Source of the DNA: Variovorax sp037204085 | GTDB lineage: Bacteria > Pseudomonadota > Gammaproteobacteria > Burkholderiales > Burkholderiaceae_C | NCBI RefSeq assembly: GCF_037204085.1 | Contig: NZ_JBBCBW010000006.1 | Coordinates: forward strand, 124,001 to 188,000 | DNA length: 64,000 nucleotides | Reading direction: 5' to 3' | Part shown: piece by piece, positions 1 to 8,834 of the stretch | Numbering within the stretch: the first letter of the stretch is position 1 | Layout: every line of letters begins with the position of its first letter | Program-made: the position numbers and the translations under genes | The notes under the pieces: generated by a model | Told to the model about the DNA's origin: nothing | The model's input: only the letters and a program-made list of their open reading frames with translations | Database searches by the model: none

Positions 1-1126
1 GCTTCAGGCGCTTGAACGACAAAGTGACGGCGCGCAGCGCGGGGTTCTTGTGCGGGGCCACGTTGCGGGCCAGCCAGCGGGCAAACTGCACGTCGTCCGC
101 GGCGTGGGCGCGCAGTTCGGCGTCGGTTTTTTCGGCGCTCTGCAGCACGCGGGTGGCGAGCGTCGGCGGCACGAAGGAGGCGGCCACGCGGTAGTACTCT
201 TCCTGCGTGATGGTGTGCGGTGCGCCGTCGTGCTCGATGATCTGCTTGTACTCGGCTTCCACGTCGTCGATGTAGCGCTGGCCTTCGGCCTTCACCAGGA
301 TCTTGATGCGCGCCTTGTAGATGTTGTCGCGGCGGCCATAGCGGTTGTAGACACGAATCACCGCTTCGAGGTAATTCATGATCTGCTGCCAGGGCAGGAA
401 CTCGCGCAGCACGGTGCCGATGATGGGCGTGCGGCCCATGCCGCCGCCCACCTGCACGCGAAAGCCGATTTCGCCGGCTTCGTTCTTCACTACGTGCAGG
501 CCCACGTCATGCCAGCCGGTGGCGGCGCGGTCTTCTGTGGCGCCCGTGATGGCAATCTTGAACTTGCGCGGCAAGAAGGCAAATTCGGGGTGCAGCGTGC
601 TCCACTGGCGCATGATTTCCGCGAACGGGCGCGGGTCGGCAATTTCGTCGACGGCGATGCCGGCACGCTCGTCGCTCGTGATGTTGCGAATGCAATTGCC
701 GCTGGTCTGAATGCCGTGCATGTCGACCGAAGCCAGCAGGTCCATCACGTCGGCCGACTTGGCCAGCGGAATCCAGTTGTACTGCACGTTCTGGCGCGTC
801 GAGAAGTGGGCGTAGTGCGTGGGCAGCTTGTGGCTGCCGAGCAGGCCCTGCGTCTCGATGGCCTTCTTGTAGACCTCTGCCTCCGGCTCGTCGTACTCGC
901 GGGCAATGCGGGCCAGCACGCGCAGTTGGCGGCTCGAGAGTTCGCCGTACGGCACGGCCACGCGCAGCATGGGCGCATAGCGTTGCACATACCAGCCGTT
1001 TTGCAGCCGCAGCGGGCGGAACTCGTCTTCGGCGAGCTTGCCCTTTTGCCAGCGCTCGAGCTGGTCTCTGTATTGGGCTGCCCGTTGGTGGACGAACTGG
1101 CGATCGAAATCAGTGTATTGGTACAT
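1..1126 (-). CDS. cysI: Sulfite/nitrite reductase hemoprotein, N-terminal part (runs off the window)
   Basis: Assimilatory sulfite reductase haemoprotein, reducing sulfite to sulfide for cysteine synthesis in the cytoplasm. About 375 N-terminal codons are present; the 3' end, with the cysteines that ligate the 4Fe-4S cluster and sirohaem, lies outside the window. The ATG at 1126 opens MYQYTDFDRQF, the usual start of this family in Burkholderiales. Visible family features are the first ferrodoxin-like half-domain (RVAVPYGELSSRQLRVLA near residues 55-72) and the SGNCIRNI motif near residue 141 that contributes to sirohaem binding. Nitrite reductases are close relatives, so specificity is inferred from the many sulfur genes in this window. 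The upstream region holds repeated TTAT/ATAA half-sites that may bind a CysB-type regulator. Confidence 0.9.
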   Translation of the reverse strand, partial: MYQYTDFDRQFVHQRAAQYRDQLERWQKGKLAEDEFRPLRLQNGWYVQRYAPMLRVAVPYGELSSRQLRVLARIAREYDEPEAEVYKKAIETQGLLGSHKLPTHYAHFSTRQNVQYNWIPLAKSADVMDLLASVDMHGIQTSGNCIRNITSDERAGIAVDEIADPRPFAEIMRQWSTLHPEFAFLPRKFKIAITGATEDRAATGWHDVGLHVVKNEAGEIGFRVQVGGGMGRTPIIGTVLREFLPWQQIMNYLEAVIRVYNRYGRRDNIYKARIKILVKAEGQRYIDDVEAEYKQIIEHDGAPHTITQEEYYRVAASFVPPTLATRVLQSAEKTDAELRAHAADDVQFARWLARNVAPHKNPALRAVTLSFKRLK

Positions 1127-1393
1127 CGTGAGTCTTGAAGAAGTGCGGTGCCGCACGTCCAACGGGGCGCCCCAGCAAGAAGCCGAGATTCTGAAAGCGC
1201 GCCTTATGGAAGCAAACTATTTTTTGGTTCGCGCCTTATGCGGATAAGCTTATTCTCCAATGCCCATGCGGGTTGCCGGGCGGTTGAATGCTTATTCTGG
1301 ATAAGGGCGCGAGTGCTCCGCAGGCCTAGGATAAGGCCCATTGGGGTTGCGCGTTTTGTCCACTCCCGCCTTGGGGAGAGTGCGGGTGCTGCT
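1127..1393. promoter_or_regulatory. Intergenic region upstream of cysI with clustered TTAT/ATAA repeats
   Basis: No gene is seen in these 267 bases. Direct reading shows a perfect 11-bp direct repeat, CGCGCCTTATG, at 1198-1208 and 1230-1240 (32 bp apart, about three helical turns). It also shows a 10-bp palindrome ATAAGCTTAT at 1244-1253, an inverted repeat CTTAT-N5-ATAAG at 1291-1305, and another ATAAG at 1331-1335. The cluster lies 70-210 bp upstream of the cysI start, where a LysR-type sulfur regulator such as CysB would be expected to bind. Binding is inferred, not shown. Confidence 0.45.
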
Positions 1394-2215
1394 TCAGCGC
1401 AGCATGGCCGACATGGCCGAGCAGCAGTTCAGCATGCGAACCGCGGCTTCCACCGAGTCCGCGGTGAAACGCAAGGTCACACCATCGACGCGTTCGAACG
1501 ACGGCCATTGGCAGAAAAGGTCGGCCATGGCGGGCGACTGGGTGCGCAGCGTGACCACCTGCGGGCCCTTGAAGACCAAAGGGGCAGCGCCGGCTCTGGC
1601 AGCCAGGCCCTGGATGACCCCTGCGTGGATGGCCGCGCGCGACTGTTCGGGCGAAAGCGACACGCCGCTGCTGAACCCGGTGGCGCGCTTGGTCTGCACG
1701 AAGACCGCATGCGGAAAGACCGGCTGGTTCTCGGCGATGAACACATCGTCTCCGCTGGCCATGACCACCGGCACGCCGTATTCACCGGCCAGCGCGCCAT
1801 AGAGCCCGGCCTCGCCCAGCTCCCGGCCGCCGAGCCAGATGCCCGCAAACGCAAAGCTGTTGATGGTGTGGGCAAGGATGCCGCGCCCCTGCGCGCGCGA
1901 GTGGTAGCCCACCATGCAGACGGCTTGCACGCCTTCTTCTTCCACGCCGGCCACCATGCTCAGGTAGCGCGGCTTGCCTTGGACCACGCGGGCGCGCGGG
2001 TCGAGCACGTCGGGCGGCATGTTGCGAAAGCCGCCGTGCGAATCGTTGACCAGCACCTCGGTGGCGCCGGCCTCGAAGGCGCCGGCAATGGCCGCATTGG
2101 CCTCTTGCGCCATCAGCAGGCGTGCCCGCTCGAACTCCGGATTGCCGGGGCGCACCTGTTCCTGGTGGTAGACGCCGGCAACGCCTTCGATGTCGGTGGA
2201 GATCAGAACTTTCAT
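1394..2215 (-). CDS. M55-family D-aminopeptidase (DppA-type)
   Basis: Zinc aminopeptidase of family M55, releasing N-terminal D-amino acids from short peptides. With the ATG at 2215 the protein has 273 residues, typical of the family. Its N-terminus MKVLISTDIEG carries the metal-binding Asp8 and Glu10. NDSHG supplies His60, GYH supplies His105, and HTIN (His116) matches the catalytic histidine of Bacillus DppA to within one residue. A TTG nine bases upstream (2224) is in frame, but the ATG better fits the family. It is the last gene of the gsi operon, 19 bases after the DmpA-type peptidase, so it probably hydrolyses imported peptides containing D-residues, such as murein fragments. Confidence 0.88.
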   Translation of the reverse strand: MKVLISTDIEGVAGVYHQEQVRPGNPEFERARLLMAQEANAAIAGAFEAGATEVLVNDSHGGFRNMPPDVLDPRARVVQGKPRYLSMVAGVEEEGVQAVCMVGYHSRAQGRGILAHTINSFAFAGIWLGGRELGEAGLYGALAGEYGVPVVMASGDDVFIAENQPVFPHAVFVQTKRATGFSSGVSLSPEQSRAAIHAGVIQGLAARAGAAPLVFKGPQVVTLRTQSPAMADLFCQWPSFERVDGVTLRFTADSVEAAVRMLNCCSAMSAMLR

Positions 2216-2234
2216 GCGGGGCAAGACCTGCGGG

Positions 2235-3302
2235 TCAGGAGATAAAGGAAGAGGGCGGCAGCAGCTCCGAAAGCGCGCGCCGGTGGTGACCGTCGCGGCC
2301 GGTCACTGCCGTGGCACGCCACAGCGCATGGACGATGGCCTGTTCGGTGCCGTCGGCCGCAGCCTGGAAGATATCGTCAAGCAGGCTGTCGTGCAGCATG
2401 GCGAGGGCCGGCATCGGCCGTTCGGCCCGGTCGGGCACGGTGTAGGCGGTCGAAAAAGCCAGTGCGATGTCGCCGCTGCCGTGGCCGAACACCGAGCCGG
2501 TGCGCGCCAGCCCGGCGCCGGCACGCAACGCCAGCCGGCGCAGTTGCCGCGCGTCCAGCGGGGCGTCGGTGGCAATGAGCATGATGATCGAGCCCTTTTC
2601 CGGCTCGGCCGCCGTGCTTGCCTGCGCGGCCGCGTCTTGTGAAGCCAGTTGCGCCGCGAGCTGCGCGCCGACAGCCCGGCCGGCCAGCACCAGTTGCGGC
2701 AGCCGGCCGTAGTTGGCCAGCACCAGCGCGCCCACGGTGTGCACGCCGCCTTGGCGCGACGGCACGCAGCGCGATGCACTGCCAATGCCGCCCTTGAACT
2801 GGAAGCTCGACATGCCGCGGCCCGCACCTACCGAGCCCTGCTCGAAGTCGGCGCCCGCGCTTTCCAGTGCGTGCAGGTAGTCGGCCTCGGCCACGGCCAG
2901 CCGCTGGATGTCGTTGAGAAAACCGTCGTTGCATTCGAAGACCAGCGGATTGACTGTGGGCAGCGAACGCCCCGATTCCGGGTTGGCCGCCACGCAGTCG
3001 CGGATCTGCGCTGTCGCAACGGTGCCGACAGAAAAAGTGTTGGTCAACGCAATCGGCGTTTCGAGCACGCCCAGTTCTTCGACCTGCACCAGCCCCACGC
3101 TCTTGCCGAAGCCGTTGAGCACCACGGCCGCGGCCGGCACCTTGTCGCGGAAAGCGTCGCCGCCATGCGGGCGCACAACGGTTACGCCGGTCTGCACGCC
3201 GTGGTCGTCCAGCGTGCGGTGGCCGACCGAGACCCCCTGTACGTCGGTGATGGCGTTGCGCTTGCCTGCGGGCAGGCTGCCGATGTGCGGAATCGATGGC
3301 AT
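2235..3302 (-). CDS. dmpA: P1-family peptidase, DmpA-type L-aminopeptidase/D-esterase
   Basis: N-terminal nucleophile aminopeptidase of the DmpA/BapA family, which self-cleaves into two chains and removes N-terminal L-residues, D-amino acid esters or beta-aminoacyl groups. The 355-residue length is normal. The N-terminal part shows ITDVQGVSVGH and FGKSVGL; the C-terminal part contains GSIIMLIATDAPL, whose serine is at the autocleavage/nucleophile position of the family. No signal peptide is visible, so it acts on imported peptides in the cytoplasm. It sits 13 bases downstream of gsiD and upstream of the M55 peptidase on the same strand. Substrate (glutathione fragments, beta-peptides or D-peptides) cannot be read from sequence. 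Confidence 0.88.
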   Translation of the reverse strand: MPSIPHIGSLPAGKRNAITDVQGVSVGHRTLDDHGVQTGVTVVRPHGGDAFRDKVPAAAVVLNGFGKSVGLVQVEELGVLETPIALTNTFSVGTVATAQIRDCVAANPESGRSLPTVNPLVFECNDGFLNDIQRLAVAEADYLHALESAGADFEQGSVGAGRGMSSFQFKGGIGSASRCVPSRQGGVHTVGALVLANYGRLPQLVLAGRAVGAQLAAQLASQDAAAQASTAAEPEKGSIIMLIATDAPLDARQLRRLALRAGAGLARTGSVFGHGSGDIALAFSTAYTVPDRAERPMPALAMLHDSLLDDIFQAAADGTEQAIVHALWRATAVTGRDGHHRRALSELLPPSSFIS

Positions 3303-3315
3303 GCGAAGCCTCGGT

Positions 3316-4236
3316 TTACTGGCGGTCGATCTTCGGGTCTAGCGCGTCACGCAACGCATCGCCCAGCAGGTTGAACGCCAGCACGGTGAAGAAGATGGCC
3401 AGGCTAGGGAACAGCGCCACGTGCGGCGAGGTCACCATGTCGGCGCGCGCTTCGCTGAGCATGGCGCCCCACTCGGGCGTTGGCGGCTGCGCGCCCATGC
3501 CCAGGAACGAAAGGCTGGCCGCGGTGATGATCGATGTGCCCACGCGCATCGAAAAATACACGACGATCGACGAGATGGTGCCCGGCAGGATGTGCCGCAC
3601 GATGATGGTCCAGTCCGATGCGCCGATGCTGCGCTCGGCCTCGATGTAGGTCTGCTGCTTGAGCACCAGCGTGTTGCCGCGCACCAGCCGCGCGAAGGCC
3701 GGCACGCTGAACACCGACACCGCCACCACCACGTTGGTCATGCTGCTGCCCAGGATGGCGACCACGCCCAGCGCCAGCAGAATGCCCGGAAAGGCAAACA
3801 GCACGTCGGAGATGCGCATCACGACGCGGTCCCACCAGCCTTCGTAATAGCCCGCGAGCAGGCCGAAGGCCGTGCCGACGAAGCCGCCAACCAGCACCGA
3901 CAGAAAACCCGCCATCAACGAGATGCGTGCGCCCATCAGGATGCGGCTGAAGATGTCGCGGCCCAGCGGATCGACGCCGAACCAGTGCGTGGCCGAGGGA
4001 CCCGTATTCAGCATGTCGTAGTCGAAGAAATTCTCTGCGTCGAAAGGCACGATCCACGGCGCGAACACTGCGACGAACACCAGCAGCAGCACGAACAGCG
4101 CCGCAACGATGCCTACCGGCTGCTTCTTGAAGCGGCGCCAGCATTCGCCCCAGGGCGTGCGGACCTTGCCCGCGGTTTGCACCGCCACGACGGGCGGAGT
4201 GATCGTTTCGGCAGACACGCCGGAAGCTTGCGTCAT
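3316..4236 (-). CDS. gsiD: Glutathione/dipeptide ABC transporter permease (GsiD/DppC type)
   Basis: Second inner-membrane permease of a peptide-family ABC importer. The protein has 306 residues from the ATG at 4236, which overlaps the end of the gsiC-type gene by no bases (stop at 4247). It has a cytoplasmic N-terminus, a first membrane segment VGIVAALFVLLLVFVAVFAPW, the conserved HWFGVDPLGRDIFSRI motif of DppC-type permeases, and an EAA loop (EAERSIGASDWTIIVRHILPG). An upstream in-frame start at 4290 would lie inside gsiC and is not favoured. Neighbouring genes supply the partner permease, binding protein and ATPase. Confidence 0.9.
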   Translation of the reverse strand: MTQASGVSAETITPPVVAVQTAGKVRTPWGECWRRFKKQPVGIVAALFVLLLVFVAVFAPWIVPFDAENFFDYDMLNTGPSATHWFGVDPLGRDIFSRILMGARISLMAGFLSVLVGGFVGTAFGLLAGYYEGWWDRVVMRISDVLFAFPGILLALGVVAILGSSMTNVVVAVSVFSVPAFARLVRGNTLVLKQQTYIEAERSIGASDWTIIVRHILPGTISSIVVYFSMRVGTSIITAASLSFLGMGAQPPTPEWGAMLSEARADMVTSPHVALFPSLAIFFTVLAFNLLGDALRDALDPKIDRQ

Positions 4237-4246
4237 GTCGGCTGCC

Positions 4247-5167
4247 TCACTTGTAGCGGATGGTCGGGTTGATGTAGCCGTAGAGCACATCGACCACCAG
4301 GTTGATCAGGATGAATTCGAGCGAGAACAGCAGCACCAGCGTCTGGATGACGGGGTAGTCGCGCATCTGCACCGCATCGACCAGCAGGCGGCCGAGGCCG
4401 GGCCAGTTGAAGACCGCCTCGACAAGAATCGAGCCGCCCAGCAGAAAGCCGAACTGCAGGCCCATCATCGTCACCACTGGAATGAGCGCGTTGCGCAGGC
4501 AGTGCTTGATGATGACGGTGCGCTCGCGCACGCCCTTGGCGCGGGCCGTGCGAACAAAGTCTTCCTGGATCACTTCGACGAACGATGCGCGGGTGAAGCG
4601 CGCCATCACGGCGGCCACCGCGGCGCCCAGCGTGATCGAAGGCAGGATGTAGTGCTTCCAGCTGCTGGCGCCCACGGTGGGCAACCAGCCGAGCTGGACC
4701 GAGAAGATCTGCATCAGCAGCATGCCGAGTGCAAATGCAGGAAAAGAGATGCCCGATACCGCCAGCGTCATGCCGATGCGGTCGGGCCATTTGTTGCGGT
4801 ACACGGCAGAGACGATGCCAATGCCCATGCCGAAAATCACTGCCCACACCATGCTGGTGATGGTGAGCATCACCGTCGGGAAAAAGCGCTCGCCGATCTC
4901 CGTTGCCACCGGCCGCCGCGTGCGGATCGAGGTGCCGAAGTCGCCTTGCAGCATGTGGGTGAAGAAGCTCACGAACTGCTGCGGCAGCGGCTTGTCCAGG
5001 CCCAGCTCCGCGCGCACCATGGCCACGGTCTGCTCGTCGGCTTCCTGGCCGGCGGCAAGGCGCGCCGGATCGCCCGGCAGCATGTGGACGAACAGGAACA
5101 CCAGCACCGCCACGATGAGCAGCGTCGGGATCAGCCCCAACAGTCGTTTGAGAAAGTAATTCAGCAT
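4247..5167 (-). CDS. gsiC: Glutathione/dipeptide ABC transporter permease (GsiC/DppB type)
   Basis: First membrane permease of the peptide importer, 306 residues. The N-terminal membrane helix (LLGLIPTLLIVAVLVFLFVH) is followed by the PGDPARL motif characteristic of DppB/OppB permeases. An EAA-type loop (TARAKGVRERTVIIKHCLRN) contacts the ATPase, and FNWPGLGRLLVDAV is strongly conserved in this family. Together with gsiD it forms the translocation channel. The 137-bp gap between this gene and gsiB contains a repeat element rather than a promoter I can recognise, so operon continuity is inferred from shared strand and function. Confidence 0.9.
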   Translation of the reverse strand: MLNYFLKRLLGLIPTLLIVAVLVFLFVHMLPGDPARLAAGQEADEQTVAMVRAELGLDKPLPQQFVSFFTHMLQGDFGTSIRTRRPVATEIGERFFPTVMLTITSMVWAVIFGMGIGIVSAVYRNKWPDRIGMTLAVSGISFPAFALGMLLMQIFSVQLGWLPTVGASSWKHYILPSITLGAAVAAVMARFTRASFVEVIQEDFVRTARAKGVRERTVIIKHCLRNALIPVVTMMGLQFGFLLGGSILVEAVFNWPGLGRLLVDAVQMRDYPVIQTLVLLFSLEFILINLVVDVLYGYINPTIRYK

Positions 5168-5304
5168 GGCATACAGGCGATCAGGCCTCTCGGAGCCTTT
5201 GGGGCCCTAGTCGGGAGACACCGCGGAACCGGCTTTGCCGCGCCGCAGGTGTCGCCCCCTTGAGGGGGAGGCGGCTACACGAAGTGAGCCGCTTCGGGGG
5301 TGGG
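5168..5304. repeat. REP-like intergenic repeat with two hairpins
   Basis: The gap between the gsiC and gsiB genes contains a GC-rich element at about 5219-5306 with two inverted repeats: CCCCCT-TG-AGGGGG at 5255-5268, and GCGGCT (5271-5276) with AGCCGC (5286-5291). Its sequence style matches the short palindromic repeats scattered between genes in Comamonadaceae genomes, from my recollection rather than a search. It could act as an mRNA stability or attenuation element inside the operon. Confidence 0.5.
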
Positions 5305-6855
5305 TCAATTAATCGAGATGGCGTCGATGTTGATGTTGCCGTCAGGCATCACGTACACGCCCGACAGGCGCTTGGAGTGCGCCGACAGGTTCTGCTCGGT
5401 CACCAGCGGCACGCGCGGCAGGTCCTTGCGGATTTCTTCCTGCGCGGTCTTGTAGAGCGCGGCCTTTTCCTTGTCGTCCACGGTAATCAGAGCCTTGGCC
5501 AGCGCGTTGTCCACCACCTCGCTCTTGTAGAACGACATGTTGTTCAGCTTGGGCGCCCAGGCTTCCGAGGCGAACAGCGGGCGCAGGCCCCAGTCGGCTT
5601 CACCGGTCGACGAAGACCAGCCCGTGTAGTACATGCGCACCTTGGCCGTCTTGGCGTCGGGCCATGCATCGACCATCTCGGTGCGCTGGCCCACTTCGAG
5701 TGCCTGCACCTGCAGCTTGATGCCCACTTGCGCGAGCTGCTGCTGCACGAACTGGATGGTCTTCTGGCTGGTCGTGTTGTTGTAGGCGCTCCACAGCACC
5801 GACTCGAAGCCGTTCGGGTAGCCGGCTTCGGCCAGCAGTTCCTTGGCCTTCTTCACGTCGTAGGGAATGGGCGCCATCTTCTCGGCAAACTTCACGCCCT
5901 GCGGCAGCACGCCCTGCGCAGGGAAGGCATAGCCGCCGAAAGCGACCTTGGCCAGGGCTTCCTTGTTGATGGCGTAGCCGATGGCTTCGCGCACCTTCGG
6001 GTTGTCGTACGGCTTCTGCAGCATGTTGAATGCCAGGAAGCGCGTGATGATCGAAGGAATGGCGACCACTTCGAGCTTGTCGCTCTTCTTCAGCAGTTCG
6101 GCCTGCTCGTAGGGAATCGGGAAGGCGAAATCGGCTTCGCCGGTTTGCAGCATGGCGGCGCGCGTGTTGTTCTCGAGCACGGGCTTCCATTGCACCGTGT
6201 CCACCTTGGGGTAGCCCTTCTTCCAGTAGCCGTCGAACTTCTTGGCCTTGACCGCTTCGGTCTGCTTCCACTCGACGAATTCGAACGGGCCGGTGCCCAC
6301 CGGGTGGAAGGCGATGTCCTTGTTGCCCCACTTCTTCAGCGCGGTGGGCGAAATCATTGCGGCCGAGGCGTGGGCCAGCGAGTTGATGAAGGGGCCGAAG
6401 GGCTCCTTCAGCGTGATGCGCACCGTGCTCGCGTTCACCGCTTCGACCTTGCTCACGCGGTTGAACTGGTTGTAGCGCAGCAGCTTGTTTTCCTGGTTCA
6501 GCACGCGGTCGAGTGTGAACTTGACGGCGTCTGCGTTGAAGTCGGTGCCGTCGTGGAACTTGACGCCCTGGCGCAGCTTGATGGTGTACACCAGGCCGTC
6601 CTTCGACACTTCGTAGCCTTCGGCCAGCACGTTCTGGACCTTCAGGTCCTTGTCGAACTGGAACAGGCCTTCATAGAAGGTCTTGGTCACGGCCGTGGTG
6701 ATGGTCGTGTTGGTGTTGTACGGGTCGAGCGTCTCGGGCTGGTAGCCGATCGACAGCACCGCGTCTTTCGCGGCCATTGCCGTGCCGGTCATCGCCAGTG
6801 CGGCCAGGCCCAGCAGTGCCGATGCCCATCGCAGGGAGGAAGAAGATTGCTTCAT
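5305..6855 (-). CDS. gsiB: Periplasmic glutathione/peptide-binding protein (GsiB type, SBP_bac_5)
   Basis: Periplasmic solute receptor of the importer, 516 residues. The Sec signal peptide is obvious: a basic start, hydrophobic WASALLGLAALAMTG and cleavage after AMA near residue 28. The mature part shows ETLDPYNTNTT at the N-terminus and LRQGVKFHDGTDFNADAVKFT, the family 5 signature. Length and layout match GsiB/DppA. E. coli has iaaA next to gsiABCD, and the same association here supports glutathione or gamma-glutamyl peptides as ligand, but general dipeptides cannot be excluded. Confidence 0.9.
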   Translation of the reverse strand: MKQSSSSLRWASALLGLAALAMTGTAMAAKDAVLSIGYQPETLDPYNTNTTITTAVTKTFYEGLFQFDKDLKVQNVLAEGYEVSKDGLVYTIKLRQGVKFHDGTDFNADAVKFTLDRVLNQENKLLRYNQFNRVSKVEAVNASTVRITLKEPFGPFINSLAHASAAMISPTALKKWGNKDIAFHPVGTGPFEFVEWKQTEAVKAKKFDGYWKKGYPKVDTVQWKPVLENNTRAAMLQTGEADFAFPIPYEQAELLKKSDKLEVVAIPSIITRFLAFNMLQKPYDNPKVREAIGYAINKEALAKVAFGGYAFPAQGVLPQGVKFAEKMAPIPYDVKKAKELLAEAGYPNGFESVLWSAYNNTTSQKTIQFVQQQLAQVGIKLQVQALEVGQRTEMVDAWPDAKTAKVRMYYTGWSSSTGEADWGLRPLFASEAWAPKLNNMSFYKSEVVDNALAKALITVDDKEKAALYKTAQEEIRKDLPRVPLVTEQNLSAHSKRLSGVYVMPDGNINIDAISIN

Positions 6856-6926
6856 GGAAAGAACTCCAGTCGGTTCGAGGAAAAAAGCAGGAGAGGGCCT
6901 GCGGGTTGAAAAAATCTGCCTGTCGC

Positions 6927-8804
6927 TCAGAAGGCTCCGCCCACGGCGTGCCGTGCGACGAAGTGGCCGGGCGCAACCTGCACCAGCGGCGGCACGTCGG
7001 GCTCATCGCCCACCGCGCGGATGGGGCTCGGGATCTCGCCTTCGAGCAGCGCGCGCGGCTTGTGGCGGCGCGACGGGTCGGCCACCGGCACTGCGGCCAT
7101 CAGCTTGCGGGTGTAGGCGTGCTGCGGTGCTTCGAACACGGCGCGGCGCGGGCCGATTTCGACGATCTGCCCGAGGTACATCACGGCCACGCGATGGCTG
7201 ATGCGCTCGACCACGGCCATGTCGTGCGAGATGAAGAGAAACGCCACGCCCAGCTCGCGCTGCAGGTCGAGCATGAGGTTGACGATCTGCGCTTGAATGG
7301 ATACGTCGAGCGCCGACACCGATTCGTCCGCCACCACCACCTTGGGGTTGAGTGCGAGTGCGCGCGCAATCGCGATGCGCTGGCGCTGTCCGCCCGAGAA
7401 CTCGTGCGGATAGCGCTGCGCCACCTCGGGCGGGAGGCCTACCTTCTGCAGCAGCCAGTCGACGCGCTGCTGCGCCTCGGCGCCCTTGGCGATGCCGTGA
7501 ATCAAGAGCGGCTCCATGATCGAGAAGCCGACCGTCACACGCGGATCGAGCGACGCGAACGGGTCTTGAAAGATGAACTGAATGTTGCGGCGCAGCGCCT
7601 GCAGTTCGCGCGTGGGCAGCTCGCGAATGTTCTGGCCGCCGAACTCGATGGCACCGCTCTGGCTTTCGACCAGGCGCAGCAGCGAGCGGCCAGTGGTCGA
7701 CTTGCCGCAGCCCGATTCGCCCACCAGCGCCAGCGTTTCGCCGGGGTACAGGTCGAAGCTGATCTTTTCCACCGCATGCACGCGGCGCTTCACTCGGCCG
7801 AAGAAGCCGCTGCGCACGTCGAAGCGCGTCACGAGGTCGCGCACGCGCAGGATCGGGCCTGCGTCAGCGCGCACCGTCGTTTGCGGCGTGGTGTCGGCGA
7901 CCGGCACGGTGTCGGGGCTGCCTTCGGTACGCAGCAATTCGAACTTGGCGGGCAGGTCGGTGCCCTGCATGGCGCCAAGCTTGGGCACCGCAGACAGCAG
8001 CGCCTTGGTGTACGGGTGCTGGGGGGAGGCGAAGACCGTGTCGGAACTGCCGGCTTCCACTTTGTCGCCGCGGTACATCACCAGCACGCGGTCGGCAATC
8101 TCGGCCACCACGCCCATGTCGTGCGTAATGAAGAGCACGCCCATGCGCATCTCTTTCTGCAGCTCTCGAATGAGCTGGAGAATTTGCGCCTGGATCGTCA
8201 CGTCGAGCGCAGTGGTGGGCTCGTCGGCAATCAGCAGCTGCGGCTTGCACGACAAGGCCATCGCAATCATCACGCGCTGGCGCATGCCTCCCGAGAGCTG
8301 ATGCGGAAAGCGGTCGAGCACATTGCGCGCTTCAGGTATGCGCACCAGCTCCAGCATGCGCAGTGCCTCGGCGCGCGCGGCCGCGTTGCTCTTGCCCTGG
8401 TGGATGCGAATGGCCTCGGCAATCTGCTCGCCGGCGGTGAACACCGGGTTGAGAGACGTCATCGGCTCCTGGAAGATCATCGCGATGTCGGCGCCGCGGA
8501 TGTTGCGCATTTCGGCGTCGCGCGCCTGCGCCAGGTCGAGCACTTCGCCGTTGCGGCGGCGAAACGCCATGCGCCCGCCGAGGATGCGGCCGCCGCCGTG
8601 CTCCACCAGCCGCATCAGTGCGAGCGAGGTGACCGATTTGCCCGAACCCGATTCGCCCACCACCGCAAGCGTTTCGCCGTGGTCGACATGGAAGGACAGC
8701 TTCTTGACGGCATCGACCGTGCGCTCGGAAGTCGAGAAGCGAACGGTGAGATCGTCGACGGCGAGAACGCGGCCGTCTGGCAGGGCGAGGGCAGGGGAGG
8801 ACAT
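6927..8804 (-). CDS. gsiA: Dual-domain ABC transporter ATP-binding protein (GsiA type)
   Basis: ATPase of the peptide importer. The 625 residues hold two fused ATP-binding domains: the first with GESGSGKS at residues 50-57 and LSGGMRQRV, the second with GESGCGKS near residue 361 and FSGGQRQRI. Each ends with an oligopeptide-transporter C-terminal extension, as in E. coli GsiA, unlike the split DppD/DppF arrangement. It follows iaaA by 30 bases on the same strand. The fusion supports the gsi rather than dpp assignment for the operon. Confidence 0.93.
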   Translation of the reverse strand: MSSPALALPDGRVLAVDDLTVRFSTSERTVDAVKKLSFHVDHGETLAVVGESGSGKSVTSLALMRLVEHGGGRILGGRMAFRRRNGEVLDLAQARDAEMRNIRGADIAMIFQEPMTSLNPVFTAGEQIAEAIRIHQGKSNAAARAEALRMLELVRIPEARNVLDRFPHQLSGGMRQRVMIAMALSCKPQLLIADEPTTALDVTIQAQILQLIRELQKEMRMGVLFITHDMGVVAEIADRVLVMYRGDKVEAGSSDTVFASPQHPYTKALLSAVPKLGAMQGTDLPAKFELLRTEGSPDTVPVADTTPQTTVRADAGPILRVRDLVTRFDVRSGFFGRVKRRVHAVEKISFDLYPGETLALVGESGCGKSTTGRSLLRLVESQSGAIEFGGQNIRELPTRELQALRRNIQFIFQDPFASLDPRVTVGFSIMEPLLIHGIAKGAEAQQRVDWLLQKVGLPPEVAQRYPHEFSGGQRQRIAIARALALNPKVVVADESVSALDVSIQAQIVNLMLDLQRELGVAFLFISHDMAVVERISHRVAVMYLGQIVEIGPRRAVFEAPQHAYTRKLMAAVPVADPSRRHKPRALLEGEIPSPIRAVGDEPDVPPLVQVAPGHFVARHAVGGAF

Positions 8805-8834
8805 GGGATGCGAGAAAAAGAGGATGCGTGCGCG

